Below, in pieces: positions 41,465 to 49,298 of a DNA stretch of 64,000 nt (positions are counted from its first letter, which is position 1; every line of letters begins with the position of its first letter). The stretch covers positions 372,001 through 436,000 of the forward strand of contig NZ_FNAJ01000002.1 in NCBI RefSeq assembly GCF_900101905.1. The letters are read 5' to 3'. Both the position numbers and the translations under genes were made by a program. Source of the stretch: Myxococcus virescens. GTDB lineage: Bacteria; Myxococcota; Myxococcia; Myxococcales; Myxococcaceae. The notes beneath the pieces are model-generated. The model worked only from the letters and a program-made list of their open reading frames with translations, searched no databases and was not told the DNA's origin.

Positions 41465-42574
41465 CTAGCCCAGCGACTTCAGGGACTCCGGCACCTGCCA
41501 GTCCGGCTTGAGGCGGGAGATGACCTTGGCCAGGTTCTCCTTGTCCTGGGCCTTCTCCAGCGCGGCCTCGGGCGTAATCACGTCGTCCTTCACCAGCCGC
41601 TCCAGGTGCATGTCCAGCGTCTGCATGCCCTGGCCCTGGCCCGCCTGCATCTTCGAGGCAATCTGGAACACCTTGCCCTCGCGAATCATGGAGGCGATGG
41701 CGGGCCCGCCCACCAGGATTTCGAGCGCGGCCACGCGGCCCTTGCCGTCCGCCGTCTTGATGAGCTGCTGGGCGACGATGCCCGCCAGGCTCTCCGCCAG
41801 CATGCCGCGCACCTGCTGCTGCTCGTCGGCGGGGAAGGCGTTGATGATGCGGTCGATGGTGGCCGGCGCGCTGTTGGTGTGCACCGTGGCGAACACCAGC
41901 ACGCCGAAGCTCGCCAACTGGAGCGCCAGCTTCATCGTCTCGTTGGTGCGGAGCTCGCCAATGAGGATGACGTTGGGGTCCTCGCGGCCCGCGGAGCGGA
42001 TGGCGGTGGCGAAGCTGGACGCGTGCGGGCCCACTTCCCGGTGCGTCACCTGCGCCCGCATGGACTCGTGCACGAACTCCACCGGGTCTTCGATGGTGAG
42101 CACGTGCGCGGGCCGCGTCTTGTTGATGTAGTTGATCATCGCGGCCAGCGTGGTGGACTTGCCGCTGCCCGTGGGGCCGGTGACGAGCACCAGCCCGCTG
42201 CGGCGCTCCGACAGCTTGCGCACCACCTCCGGCGTCTTCAGGTCCTCCAGCGACAGCACCTTGCTGGGGATGGTGCGGAAGACGGCCGCCAGGCCCGTCA
42301 TCTTGTTGAAGTAGTTGGCGCGGAAGCGGGCCTTCGTCCCGTAGCTGTAGGCGAAGTCCAGGTCCAGGTCCTCGACAATCTGCCGCTGCTGCTCCGGCGA
42401 GCAGATTTCGAAGAGCAGCGCCTGCATCTCCGGCGCGCTGAGGGGCTGCTCGCGCAGCGGCACCAGCTCGCCGCGGATGCGGCCCATGGGCGGGTAGCCG
42501 ATGCCCAGGTGCAGGTCGCTGCCCTTCTGCTCCAGCAGCGCATCGAACAGGACGGCCAGACGGGGCGTCGTCAT
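41465..42574 (-). CDS. PilT/PilU-family twitching ATPase
   Basis: This 369-residue protein has the PilT length and layout. A PAS-like N-terminal domain (about 1-100) leads to Walker A GPTGSGKST (133-141), the Asp box (VLTIEDPVEFVH, about 158-169), Walker B (NVILIGELR, about 201-209) and the His box (FATVHTNSAPATIDR). Walker B reads GELRTNET where PilT usually has GEMRDLET. PilT proteins depolymerise type IV pili in the cytoplasm. In genomes with several paralogues, those away from the pil cluster are accessory. It begins one base after the second PilT-like gene ends, so the two form an operon. Confidence 0.92.
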   Translation of the reverse strand: MTTPRLAVLFDALLEQKGSDLHLGIGYPPMGRIRGELVPLREQPLSAPEMQALLFEICSPEQQRQIVEDLDLDFAYSYGTKARFRANYFNKMTGLAAVFRTIPSKVLSLEDLKTPEVVRKLSERRSGLVLVTGPTGSGKSTTLAAMINYINKTRPAHVLTIEDPVEFVHESMRAQVTHREVGPHASSFATAIRSAGREDPNVILIGELRTNETMKLALQLASFGVLVFATVHTNSAPATIDRIINAFPADEQQQVRGMLAESLAGIVAQQLIKTADGKGRVAALEILVGGPAIASMIREGKVFQIASKMQAGQGQGMQTLDMHLERLVKDDVITPEAALEKAQDKENLAKVISRLKPDWQVPESLKSLG

Positions 42575-42575
42575 C

Positions 42576-44267
42576 TCAGGAGCCCTTCCTTCCCATCAGC
42601 GAGCCCATCTTGCTGAGCAGCCTCGCGCTATCCTGCTGCGTCTCCGGCGCGGCCACGGTGGCGCCGGACCGCTTGCCCGTCACCACCGCCTCCAACTCGT
42701 CCGGGTTGTCCGCGAAGCCCTTGGCGACCTCCAGCTTCACCTTCCCGGCGCGCACCAGGTCCGCCAGCGAGTCCTCGAAGCGGATGATGCCCAGGCTCTT
42801 GCCGCGCTGCTGGAGCGAGGGAATCTGGAACGTCTTGTTGTCGCGGATGAGGTTGCCCAGCGACACCGAGCCCGGCAGCACCTCCGCCGCGGCCACCAGC
42901 CCCTTGCCGTCCGCGCTTGGCATCAGCCGCTGGCTGACGATGAGCCGCAGGCCGCTGGACAGCGACAGGCGCACCTGCTGCTGGTCCCCCGGCGGGAAGA
43001 GGTCGATGAGCCGGTCGATGGTCTTCGCCGCGCTCGGCGTGTTCATGGTGCTGATGAGCAGGTGGCCCGTCTCGGCGGCGGACAGCGCCATGCGCACCGT
43101 CTCCGTGTCGCGCAGCTCGCCCACCACGATGACGTCCGGGTCTTCACGCAGGCTCCCCTTCAGCGCGCTGGCGAACGTCTTGGTGTGCGAGCCCACCTCG
43201 CGCTGGCTGATGAGCGCGCGCTTGCGCGGGTGGACGAACTCCACCGGGTCCTCCACGGTGAGCACGTGGTGGGACGTCTCGCGGTTGATGAGGTCCACGA
43301 GCGCCGCCAGCGTGCTCGTCTTTCCGTGGCCGGACGGGCCGGTGATGACGATGAGTCCCTGGTGATGGTGCGTGGCCTTGGCGATGTCGGCGGGCAGGCC
43401 CAGCGACTCCAGCGTGGGCACTTCCCGCGCAATCAGCCGGAAGGTGCCCTTGAGGCCGGTGCGCTGGCGGCTGACGTTGACCCGGAAGCGCCCCATCTCC
43501 GGCGTCTCCAGGGAGAAGTCGCAGCTGCCCTCGCGCTCCAGGACGGGCCGCAGCCGCTCCGGCACCACCGGCAGCAGCAGCTTCTCCACCGTCGTCGCGT
43601 CCAGCACCGGGCCCTGCGCCATCAGCTCGCCCGCGAAGCGGAAGAGGGGCGGGCGCTCCGCGATGATGTGAACGTCGCTGGCCAGGCCCCGGCGGCCTTC
43701 CTCCAGCAACACGGCCAGCTCGCGCCCCGCGCCGGTGAAGGTCCGGGCCGGCGCGGCCACCGGACGGGCCGCCGCGGGCTCGGGCGCACGTGCTGCGTGG
43801 GCCGCCGTGGGCTCGGGCGTGCGGTATGCCGGAGCAGGGGCGGGCTCGGGCGTCCGATAGGACGGTGCCGCGGCCTGCACGGGCGCTGGGGCGGCGGGAC
43901 GCGCGGGCTGCGCGGACGCGGGCGCCGCGGGACGCGCGTTGGCGGCCTGGGCGGCGGCCCCCGCGTCGGCGGCCCGGCTGAGGCGCAGGTGGATGAGGTC
44001 TCCTCGCCGCATGGCGGCGATGGACAGCGAGCCCAGGCCGGTGGCGTTGACGGTCCACTGGACCGGCGTCTCCGTGACGGTGGAGGCCCGGGCCACGCCC
44101 ACCATGGCCTGCAGGGCGCGAGTGATGTCCTCGGCCGTGGCGGTGGTGGGGTCTACCGGCTCATAGCCATTGGCGCCGCGGATCATCGGCGGACGGCCGG
44201 TGGCCAGGGTCAACTCGGTGACACCCGGACGCGACAGGTGCCGCAACAGTTCTGCGAGCGATTTCAT
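42576..44267 (-). CDS. PilT-family ATPase with long N-terminal extension
   Basis: This 563-residue protein starts at the ATG of MKSLAELLRHL. An extra N-terminal domain (about 1-105; LTLATGRPPMIRGANGYEPV) resembles the PilT N-domain. A Pro/Ala-rich linker (about 110-195) follows, then a full PilT unit: second N-domain (DVHIIAERPPLFRFAGEL), Walker A GPSGHGKTS (about 315-323), Asp box (TVEDPVEFVH), Walker B (VIVVGELRDTET) and a His box reading STMNTPSAAKTID, where Asn replaces the usual His of TVHT. The duplicated N-domain and linker are unusual. It is probably translated together with the PilT gene downstream. Confidence 0.88.
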   Translation of the reverse strand: MKSLAELLRHLSRPGVTELTLATGRPPMIRGANGYEPVDPTTATAEDITRALQAMVGVARASTVTETPVQWTVNATGLGSLSIAAMRRGDLIHLRLSRAADAGAAAQAANARPAAPASAQPARPAAPAPVQAAAPSYRTPEPAPAPAYRTPEPTAAHAARAPEPAAARPVAAPARTFTGAGRELAVLLEEGRRGLASDVHIIAERPPLFRFAGELMAQGPVLDATTVEKLLLPVVPERLRPVLEREGSCDFSLETPEMGRFRVNVSRQRTGLKGTFRLIAREVPTLESLGLPADIAKATHHHQGLIVITGPSGHGKTSTLAALVDLINRETSHHVLTVEDPVEFVHPRKRALISQREVGSHTKTFASALKGSLREDPDVIVVGELRDTETVRMALSAAETGHLLISTMNTPSAAKTIDRLIDLFPPGDQQQVRLSLSSGLRLIVSQRLMPSADGKGLVAAAEVLPGSVSLGNLIRDNKTFQIPSLQQRGKSLGIIRFEDSLADLVRAGKVKLEVAKGFADNPDELEAVVTGKRSGATVAAPETQQDSARLLSKMGSLMGRKGS

Positions 44268-44520
44268 GCGGGATGTCGGCTCAGCCGCGACAGCGCGCGG
44301 GCGCGGGGGAGCCGCAGGATAGACGACATCGCGCGGAATCCGGCCACCCCTTGTCCCAGGATTGCCCGCCTGCTTCCGGACAGACGGAAATCGTCCGTGC
44401 CTGACGGAGACTGTCACCTGGAATGCGGGGGGGAGGGAGCTCCGGGACCCACCAGGGGCCCGCTCGGAGCAGCAGGCGGGAGGAGGGCCCCCCGCCCGGC
44501 GGCATTACGTCCCGTGGAGT

Positions 44521-45057
44521 CTAGAGCTCGCGGGACATCAGGAGGCGAAGCTTCCCGGACTTCTTGGAGACCACCGTGGCCACCGTGGTGAAGCCTTCCT
44601 TCCGGTAGAAGCTCACCGCGGGCGAGTTGGACGGATCCACCCGCAGGGCGATGGTCTTCCGGTACATGTCCCGGGCCGCCTTCAGCGCCTGCTCCAGCAG
44701 GATGTTGCCCAGGCCCTTGCGGCGCAGCTCGGGCTTCACCACGATGTTGCGCAGGTACGCCGCGCCCGGAACCGGGCCGTCCCGCTCCACCGTGACATAG
44801 CCGACAAGCTGGCTTTGCAGCTTCGCCACATGGATGAAGGGCTTGAGCTGCGTCAGGGCCTTGAGGCTGTCCTCCTGCGTCTCACCCCGGCTCTTCCAGG
44901 GCTCAGAGCCGGCGCGCAGGTCCGCCACCGCCGTCATGTCTTCGTCGGTGGGCAGGCCGAACTTCACCGCCGCCATCAGGTCGTTGGGGAGGCCAGCCAC
45001 ATCCAGTATCGGTGCTGGGGCCACCTCCACGCCTGCGTCCACCTGCTTCATCGTCAT
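44521..45057 (-). CDS. GNAT-family N-acetyltransferase
   Basis: This 178-residue protein starts at ATG 45057, with GGAGGAG eight to fourteen bases upstream; longer frames to 45930 are shadows of the MglA-like gene. The GNAT core includes the beta4 strand (YLRNIVVKPELRRKGLGNIL with the R-x-x-G-x-G acetyl-CoA loop), then ARDMYRKTIALRVDPSNSPA and VSFYRKEGFTTVATV. The N-terminal 35 residues are an extra hydrophobic and acidic segment. It probably acetylates an amine on a small molecule or protein; the substrate is unknown. It is divergent from the MglA-like gene. Confidence 0.87.
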   Translation of the reverse strand: MTMKQVDAGVEVAPAPILDVAGLPNDLMAAVKFGLPTDEDMTAVADLRAGSEPWKSRGETQEDSLKALTQLKPFIHVAKLQSQLVGYVTVERDGPVPGAAYLRNIVVKPELRRKGLGNILLEQALKAARDMYRKTIALRVDPSNSPAVSFYRKEGFTTVATVVSKKSGKLRLLMSREL

Positions 45058-45345
45058 CGCCTTGCTCCTCCGTCGAGTTGCGATCCTAACCGCTCCGGCG
45101 GCACCGGTGCACGCGGTGATTCCGCGCACATTGTCCCATGAAGTGAGGAGAGGCCCTCCTCTCCGCTGGTGAGGAGCCGGATTTCGTCGAACCGGCCATG
45201 CGTTCAGCCCATTCCAAGGATGAGCATCGCCTCCACGCCTGGCACCCTGCCGGCCTTCCGTGTCGGGCCGCTTCCCACTATAAAACCCGCAGTCGGGCGC
45301 GAAGGCGTCAAACTCCTCCGCTCGACCGTCAGCCAGAGCCCCACC

Positions 45346-46065
45346 TTGCAACTCAACCATGCCCAGCGAGAGCTGACGCTCAAGATCGTCTACTACGGGC
45401 CCGGCCTCAGCGGGAAGACGACGAATCTGCGTCATCTCCACGCGAAAGCGTCCCCGGAGGTGCGGGGGCGGTTGCTGACCGTGGAGACACACGACGACCG
45501 CACGCTCTTCTTCGACCTGCTGCCCGTCTTCTTCTCCACGTCCTCCGGCTTCAAGGTGAAGGTGAAGCTCTTCACCGTGCCGGGCCAGGTCATCCACAAC
45601 GCCACCCGGCGCATCGTCCTGCAGGGCGCGGACGCGGTGGTCTTCATCGCGGACAGCCGCCGCGGCGCCACGGCGGACAACAACGCCTACTGGCGCAACC
45701 TCCAGGAGAACATGAAGGAGAACAACCTGGACCCCAGCCAGGTCCCGGTGGTCATCCAGTTCAACAAGAAGGACCTGCCGGACGCGCGCACGGATGCCGA
45801 AATCGAGGAGTCGCGCCGGCGTGGCGGCGAGGCGGTGGTGGGCGCGGTGGCGCTGCGGGGCGAAGGCGTGCTGGAGACCTTCCACGCGGTGGCGCAGGCC
45901 GCCTACCGGCGGCTCGACTTGCGCGCCCACCTGGCGCGCAACCTGGGCCTGACGGAGGCGGAGTTCCTGGGCCAGATCTTCCGGCGCATGGACCTCACGG
46001 GCACGGCGTTGGCCTCCATGTACGGGCGCGCGGCGGGTGAAGCGCGCAGCGGAGACGGGCGATGA
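45346..46065 (+). CDS. MglA-like small Ras-family GTPase
   Basis: The protein is about 239 residues from a TTG at 45346; the start is uncertain because no good ribosome binding site is seen. It shows the bacterial MglA signature: P-loop YYGPGLSGKTTNLRHLH, switch I region (ETHDDRTLFFDLLPV), the TVPGQV motif replacing the Ras DxxG, and NKKDLPDA for guanine recognition. In Myxococcus, MglA sets the leading pole and activates gliding and type IV pili. This paralogue is about 40 residues longer than MglA at its C-terminus (LRAHLARNLGLTEAEFLGQI). Its stop overlaps the start of the PocR kinase gene (ATGA). Confidence 0.88.
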   Translation: MQLNHAQRELTLKIVYYGPGLSGKTTNLRHLHAKASPEVRGRLLTVETHDDRTLFFDLLPVFFSTSSGFKVKVKLFTVPGQVIHNATRRIVLQGADAVVFIADSRRGATADNNAYWRNLQENMKENNLDPSQVPVVIQFNKKDLPDARTDAEIEESRRRGGEAVVGAVALRGEGVLETFHAVAQAAYRRLDLRAHLARNLGLTEAEFLGQIFRRMDLTGTALASMYGRAAGEARSGDGR

Positions 46066-47570
46066 ACGGCGCGTCGGGCAACGGGGCGTCGGACGGCGTG
46101 GGCGCCTCGCGCCGTGAGTCCGTGCTCCAGCGGAGGCTGTCGCTGGCGGACATGCTGGACCTTCCCTCCTTCGTGGAGGTGGTGCGGAGCTTCAGCGAAC
46201 TGTACCGCGTGGGCATCAAGGTGATGGACACCGCGGGCGACAAGCTGGCCGACGTGAAGGTGGGCCACGGCGACTTCTGCTCGTACGTGTTCGGCTTCCC
46301 GGAGAGCCGCTCGCGCTGCACCGCCACGGTGGCCCGCGTGAAGGATGGACCGGTGGCCCTGGTGCAGGGCGCCCGGCCCGCGCGAGGTGACGGCTCGGAG
46401 GCGGCGGGCATCATCGCGCTGCCGTGCTTCACCGGCCTGCGCTACCTGGTGATGCCGGTGCGCTGGGAGGGCGACGAGCTGGGCCGCGTCATCCTGGGTC
46501 CCTTCACGCCGGAGGAGCTGGCGGACTTCCCGCCGTCGCTGACGGACATCTCTGGGGTGGACCTGTCGCGCGCGCACGAACTGGTGGCCCGCGTGCGGCG
46601 CGTGCCCGAACGCACCGCCGCGCAGGTGCTGGTGCACTTCGGGCAGGTGCTCGCCGCGCTGGTGGCCAGCGGGCAGCGCGCCTTCCTGGCGACGCAGCTC
46701 CACATCGAGGCGATGCTGGAGACGCACCGGGATTTGGAGGCGAACAACGCCCGGCTGGCGCAGGCGAACACCCGCCTGAAGGAGCTGGACCGGCTGAAGT
46801 CCACCTTCCTGGGCACGGTGAGCCACGAGCTGCGCACGCCGCTGGCTTCCATCATCGGCTACTCGGAGATGCTCGCTGAGGGCCTGGCCGGCGCGCTCAA
46901 CCCGGAGCAGCTGCTCTACGTGCGCACCATCGTGGAGAAGGGCGAGTCGCTGCTCAACCTCATCTCCTCCATCCTGGACCTGAGCCAGATTGAAGCCGGA
47001 CGGCTGCGCCTGGTGATGGGCCCCGTGGACCTGGGCAGCGTCATCCAGACGGCGGTGTCCAGCGTGGCGCCCCAGGCGCAGCGCAAGGGCGTGGAGCTGG
47101 AGGTGCGCCTGCCGCCGTTGCCTCAGCCGCGCCTGGCCGCGGACGCGGACAAGCTGCGCCAGGTGGTGGTGAACCTGCTCGCCAACGCGGTGAAATTCAC
47201 CTCGTCCGGGGGCCGGGTGTCGGTGGTGATGTCGGAGGCCACCGCGCAGAAGGAGCTGGCCGCGCCGGGCTACCGCGTGAGCGTGGAAGACACCGGCATG
47301 GGCATCCGCGAGGACCAGTTCGAGAACATCTTCCAGAGCTTCTACCAGGTGGACGGCAGCTCCACGCGCGAGCACGGCGGCGCGGGGCTGGGACTGGCCA
47401 TCGTGAAGAGCCTGGTGGAAGGCCACGGCGGCCGTGTGTCCGTGGAAAGCGAGTTCGGCCGGGGCTCTCGCTTCACCGTGGTGCTGCCGCTCCAGCCGCC
47501 GCTGTCGGAGCACGGCGGCTTCTCCGCGCTGGCGCCCACGCCGTCGCCCAGCGGACACGACCGCTTCTGA
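46062..47570 (+). CDS. Sensor histidine kinase with PocR ligand-binding domain
   Basis: This 502-residue protein lacks membrane helices. Residues about 25-205 form a PocR-type sensory domain (ADMLDLPSFVEVVRSFSELY, YRVGIKVMDTAGDKL, FCSYVFGFPESRSRCTATVA and LPCFTGLRYLVMPV). Known PocR domains bind small hydrocarbon-type ligands. A short coiled coil leads to HisKA (SHELRTPLAS, H255) and HATPase_c (about 355-480; NLLANAVKF, DTGMGI, GAGLGLAI). No receiver domain is attached and no response regulator gene is adjacent. Coupling to the MglA-like GTPase suggests that the two act in one pathway. Confidence 0.9.
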   Translation: MNGASGNGASDGVGASRRESVLQRRLSLADMLDLPSFVEVVRSFSELYRVGIKVMDTAGDKLADVKVGHGDFCSYVFGFPESRSRCTATVARVKDGPVALVQGARPARGDGSEAAGIIALPCFTGLRYLVMPVRWEGDELGRVILGPFTPEELADFPPSLTDISGVDLSRAHELVARVRRVPERTAAQVLVHFGQVLAALVASGQRAFLATQLHIEAMLETHRDLEANNARLAQANTRLKELDRLKSTFLGTVSHELRTPLASIIGYSEMLAEGLAGALNPEQLLYVRTIVEKGESLLNLISSILDLSQIEAGRLRLVMGPVDLGSVIQTAVSSVAPQAQRKGVELEVRLPPLPQPRLAADADKLRQVVVNLLANAVKFTSSGGRVSVVMSEATAQKELAAPGYRVSVEDTGMGIREDQFENIFQSFYQVDGSSTREHGGAGLGLAIVKSLVEGHGGRVSVESEFGRGSRFTVVLPLQPPLSEHGGFSALAPTPSPSGHDRF

Positions 47571-47640
47571 CGCGACCTGACGCACCGGGGGACTGAACTG
47601 AGTTCCCCGGCCGGAAGGGCTCCCGCGTATCCTCGCGCGC

Positions 47641-48228
47641 ATGCTCTCCGGACGCCCCCCCGCCTCCTCCTACGTACTCATCGACGCCGAGAACATCGAC
47701 TGGGCTGTGTCCAACGTGGTGGGGCGCAAGCCCGAGTCCCAGGACCGCGTCCAGTTCGACCGGCTCGTGTCCTTCTGTGAGACGAACTTCCCGGCGCCCG
47801 TGCGCTGCGTGGTGGTGCTCAACGCCCGCGGGGAGCAGCTGCCGGACGTCATGATTGGCTTCGTGCGCGCGCTCAAGTCCGCCGGCTGCGACGTGGCCCT
47901 GCTCTACGGCCGCCCCGACCAGAAGGTGGTGGACCTGGGCATCCTGAAGCTGCTGGAGAACATCCGCACCCAGCGCCCCGGCGCGGCGGTGGTGCTCGCC
48001 AGCCATGACGGCGCGGACTTCGCGGACGCGCTCAAGCCCATGCTGGAGGAGAAGCGCCAGGTGGCCGTGCTCGGCCTGCGTGAATACGTCAGCCAGCGCT
48101 TCCGGGAGCTCGTCCCCTCCGGGCTCAAGATTCTGGATTTGGAGTTGAACGCCAAGGTGTTCAACCGGCCCCTGCCGCGCATGCTCCCTGTCAACGTGGA
48201 CGAGTTCGACCCGGGGCTGTTCTTGTAG
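47641..48228 (+). CDS. NYN-domain (PIN-like) protein
   Basis: This 195-residue protein has the NYN/PIN-like nuclease fold: an acidic N-terminal motif VLIDAENIDW (residues 12-21), a central KVVDLGILKLLENI segment with the second acidic residue (about 98-112), and VVLASHDGADFADAL (about 118-132) with the terminal acidic pair. Family members are predicted or proven single-strand RNases or RNA-binding proteins. It has no fused RNA-binding domain. It lies alone with about 70 bases on its upstream side. The call is by fold motif only. Confidence 0.75.
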   Translation: MLSGRPPASSYVLIDAENIDWAVSNVVGRKPESQDRVQFDRLVSFCETNFPAPVRCVVVLNARGEQLPDVMIGFVRALKSAGCDVALLYGRPDQKVVDLGILKLLENIRTQRPGAAVVLASHDGADFADALKPMLEEKRQVAVLGLREYVSQRFRELVPSGLKILDLELNAKVFNRPLPRMLPVNVDEFDPGLFL

Positions 48229-48371
48229 CAATGGCAGTCACATGACCCGCCAGGGCTGTGGTGATTCCTGTCACAGCCCGGCGTATTCTGAGAGTGCGGT
48301 AAAACATGGCATGACGCTTGAAGTCGCTTCTCCTGAGCTCAGGGATTCCCCCTGGGTCGTCAGGAGCCTTC

Positions 48372-49202
48372 ATGCGTTCGTCTCGTCGCGTTGGAACCGC
48401 CCTCTGGGCCGCCGTCTTCTCGCTCGCTCTTCCGCTCAGCCAGGCCCACGCCGCTGACGACTGTGTGGAGTTCCAGGGGCTCCAGCACTGTGGCCTTGGC
48501 GCCGTCAAGGTGAGCGGTTCGGAGAAGGGCGTTCGCATCGACAGCCAGGAGAAGGAGCCCTCCGGTAAGGCCGGCGTCGCCATCCACACGCCGCCCGCGG
48601 CGGCCTGGACGGCGGAGACCCAGTCGGACGGCGCGCAGCGCAACTTCTTCACCGCCTACGCCGAGGATGTGCCGGTCAGCACGTCCACCGTCAGCTCGTC
48701 GCGGGAGTCCACCTCGTACTCCGCGACGTTCACCGGCTCCGGTGACGCGACCACCTACTCCGTGCTCGCGTACTACAACGGCCGGCTCCAGGCCGCCGTG
48801 GGTGGCATCCGCAGCGGTGACACGGGCGCCGTGGGCATCATGGTCCCCAACCCGGGCTGGACGCCGAACTGCCGCCCGCGCACCCAGACGTATGCCCAGT
48901 GTGAGTCGGCCTGCTACGCGAACGGCTACTCCAACTGCAACTACTGCAACACGCTGTGTCCCCTCACCGTGGGCTTCGCGAGCGCTCAGCTCAGCAGCGC
49001 CTGCTTGTGGCAGTACACCGTCGCGGAGCCGGGGGTCCGGCTGCCGAACGGCCAGATTGTCCGGGCTGACCAGCTCGTGTTGCAGGAGGAGATCTCGGGC
49101 CCGTCCAACTACCCGTACCTCAACTTCAACCGCATCGACCTGCAGACCACCGCGCGCTCGACGGTCATCACTGGCGAGTCCCTGGTCCCCGCCGGCAAGT
49201 AG
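48372..49202 (+). CDS. Exported protein with cysteine-rich segment
   Basis: This 276-residue protein starts at ATG 48372, with AGGAG at about 48363, and has a signal peptide ending QAHAADD. The mature part begins with a short cysteine pair (DDCVEFQGLQHCG). A Ser/Thr-rich beta region follows (about 100-160), then a tight cysteine cluster (about 175-205; QCESACYANGYSNCNYCNTL). The C-terminus is beta-rich. The family was not recognised. It is followed by a good terminator hairpin, so it is probably transcribed alone even though a second exported protein gene follows. Confidence 0.75.
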   Translation: MRSSRRVGTALWAAVFSLALPLSQAHAADDCVEFQGLQHCGLGAVKVSGSEKGVRIDSQEKEPSGKAGVAIHTPPAAAWTAETQSDGAQRNFFTAYAEDVPVSTSTVSSSRESTSYSATFTGSGDATTYSVLAYYNGRLQAAVGGIRSGDTGAVGIMVPNPGWTPNCRPRTQTYAQCESACYANGYSNCNYCNTLCPLTVGFASAQLSSACLWQYTVAEPGVRLPNGQIVRADQLVLQEEISGPSNYPYLNFNRIDLQTTARSTVITGESLVPAGK

Positions 49203-49222
49203 TCATCGCGTCGTTTCGGCCT

Positions 49223-49251
49223 GGAGCGGGCTCAGGGGGGAAGCCCGCTCC
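49223..49251 (+). terminator. Terminator hairpin
   Basis: GGAGCGGGCT (49223-49232) and AGCCCGCTCC (49242-49251) form a 10-bp perfect stem with a 9-base loop, 20 bases past the stop of the exported protein gene. A weakly T-rich stretch follows. Confidence 0.65.
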
Positions 49252-49298
49252 GGGCCGTTGTCTGTCCCGTTCCAAATCCTCTCTCCGAAGAGCGTCCC

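Noticed and set aside
44268-44520. Terminator-like pairing of GGGGCCC (44455-44461) and GGGCCCC (44485-44491)
   Set aside because: The stem is seven bases with a 23-base loop in very GC-rich DNA and can arise by chance. Nothing else was seen in this 253-base gap.
42501-44591. A 696-codon plus-strand frame over the PilT-like gene
   Set aside because: It is a shadow: Arg/Gly-rich with no domain, opposite a full PilT protein on the minus strand.
45058-45345. Upstream extension of the MglA-like gene to 45169
   Set aside because: The extra 59 residues have no similarity to MglA and no better ribosome binding site; the gap is more likely the divergent promoter region shared with the acetyltransferase gene.
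45903-47642. A 579-codon minus-strand frame
   Set aside because: It is antisense to the PocR kinase; no domain and shadow composition.
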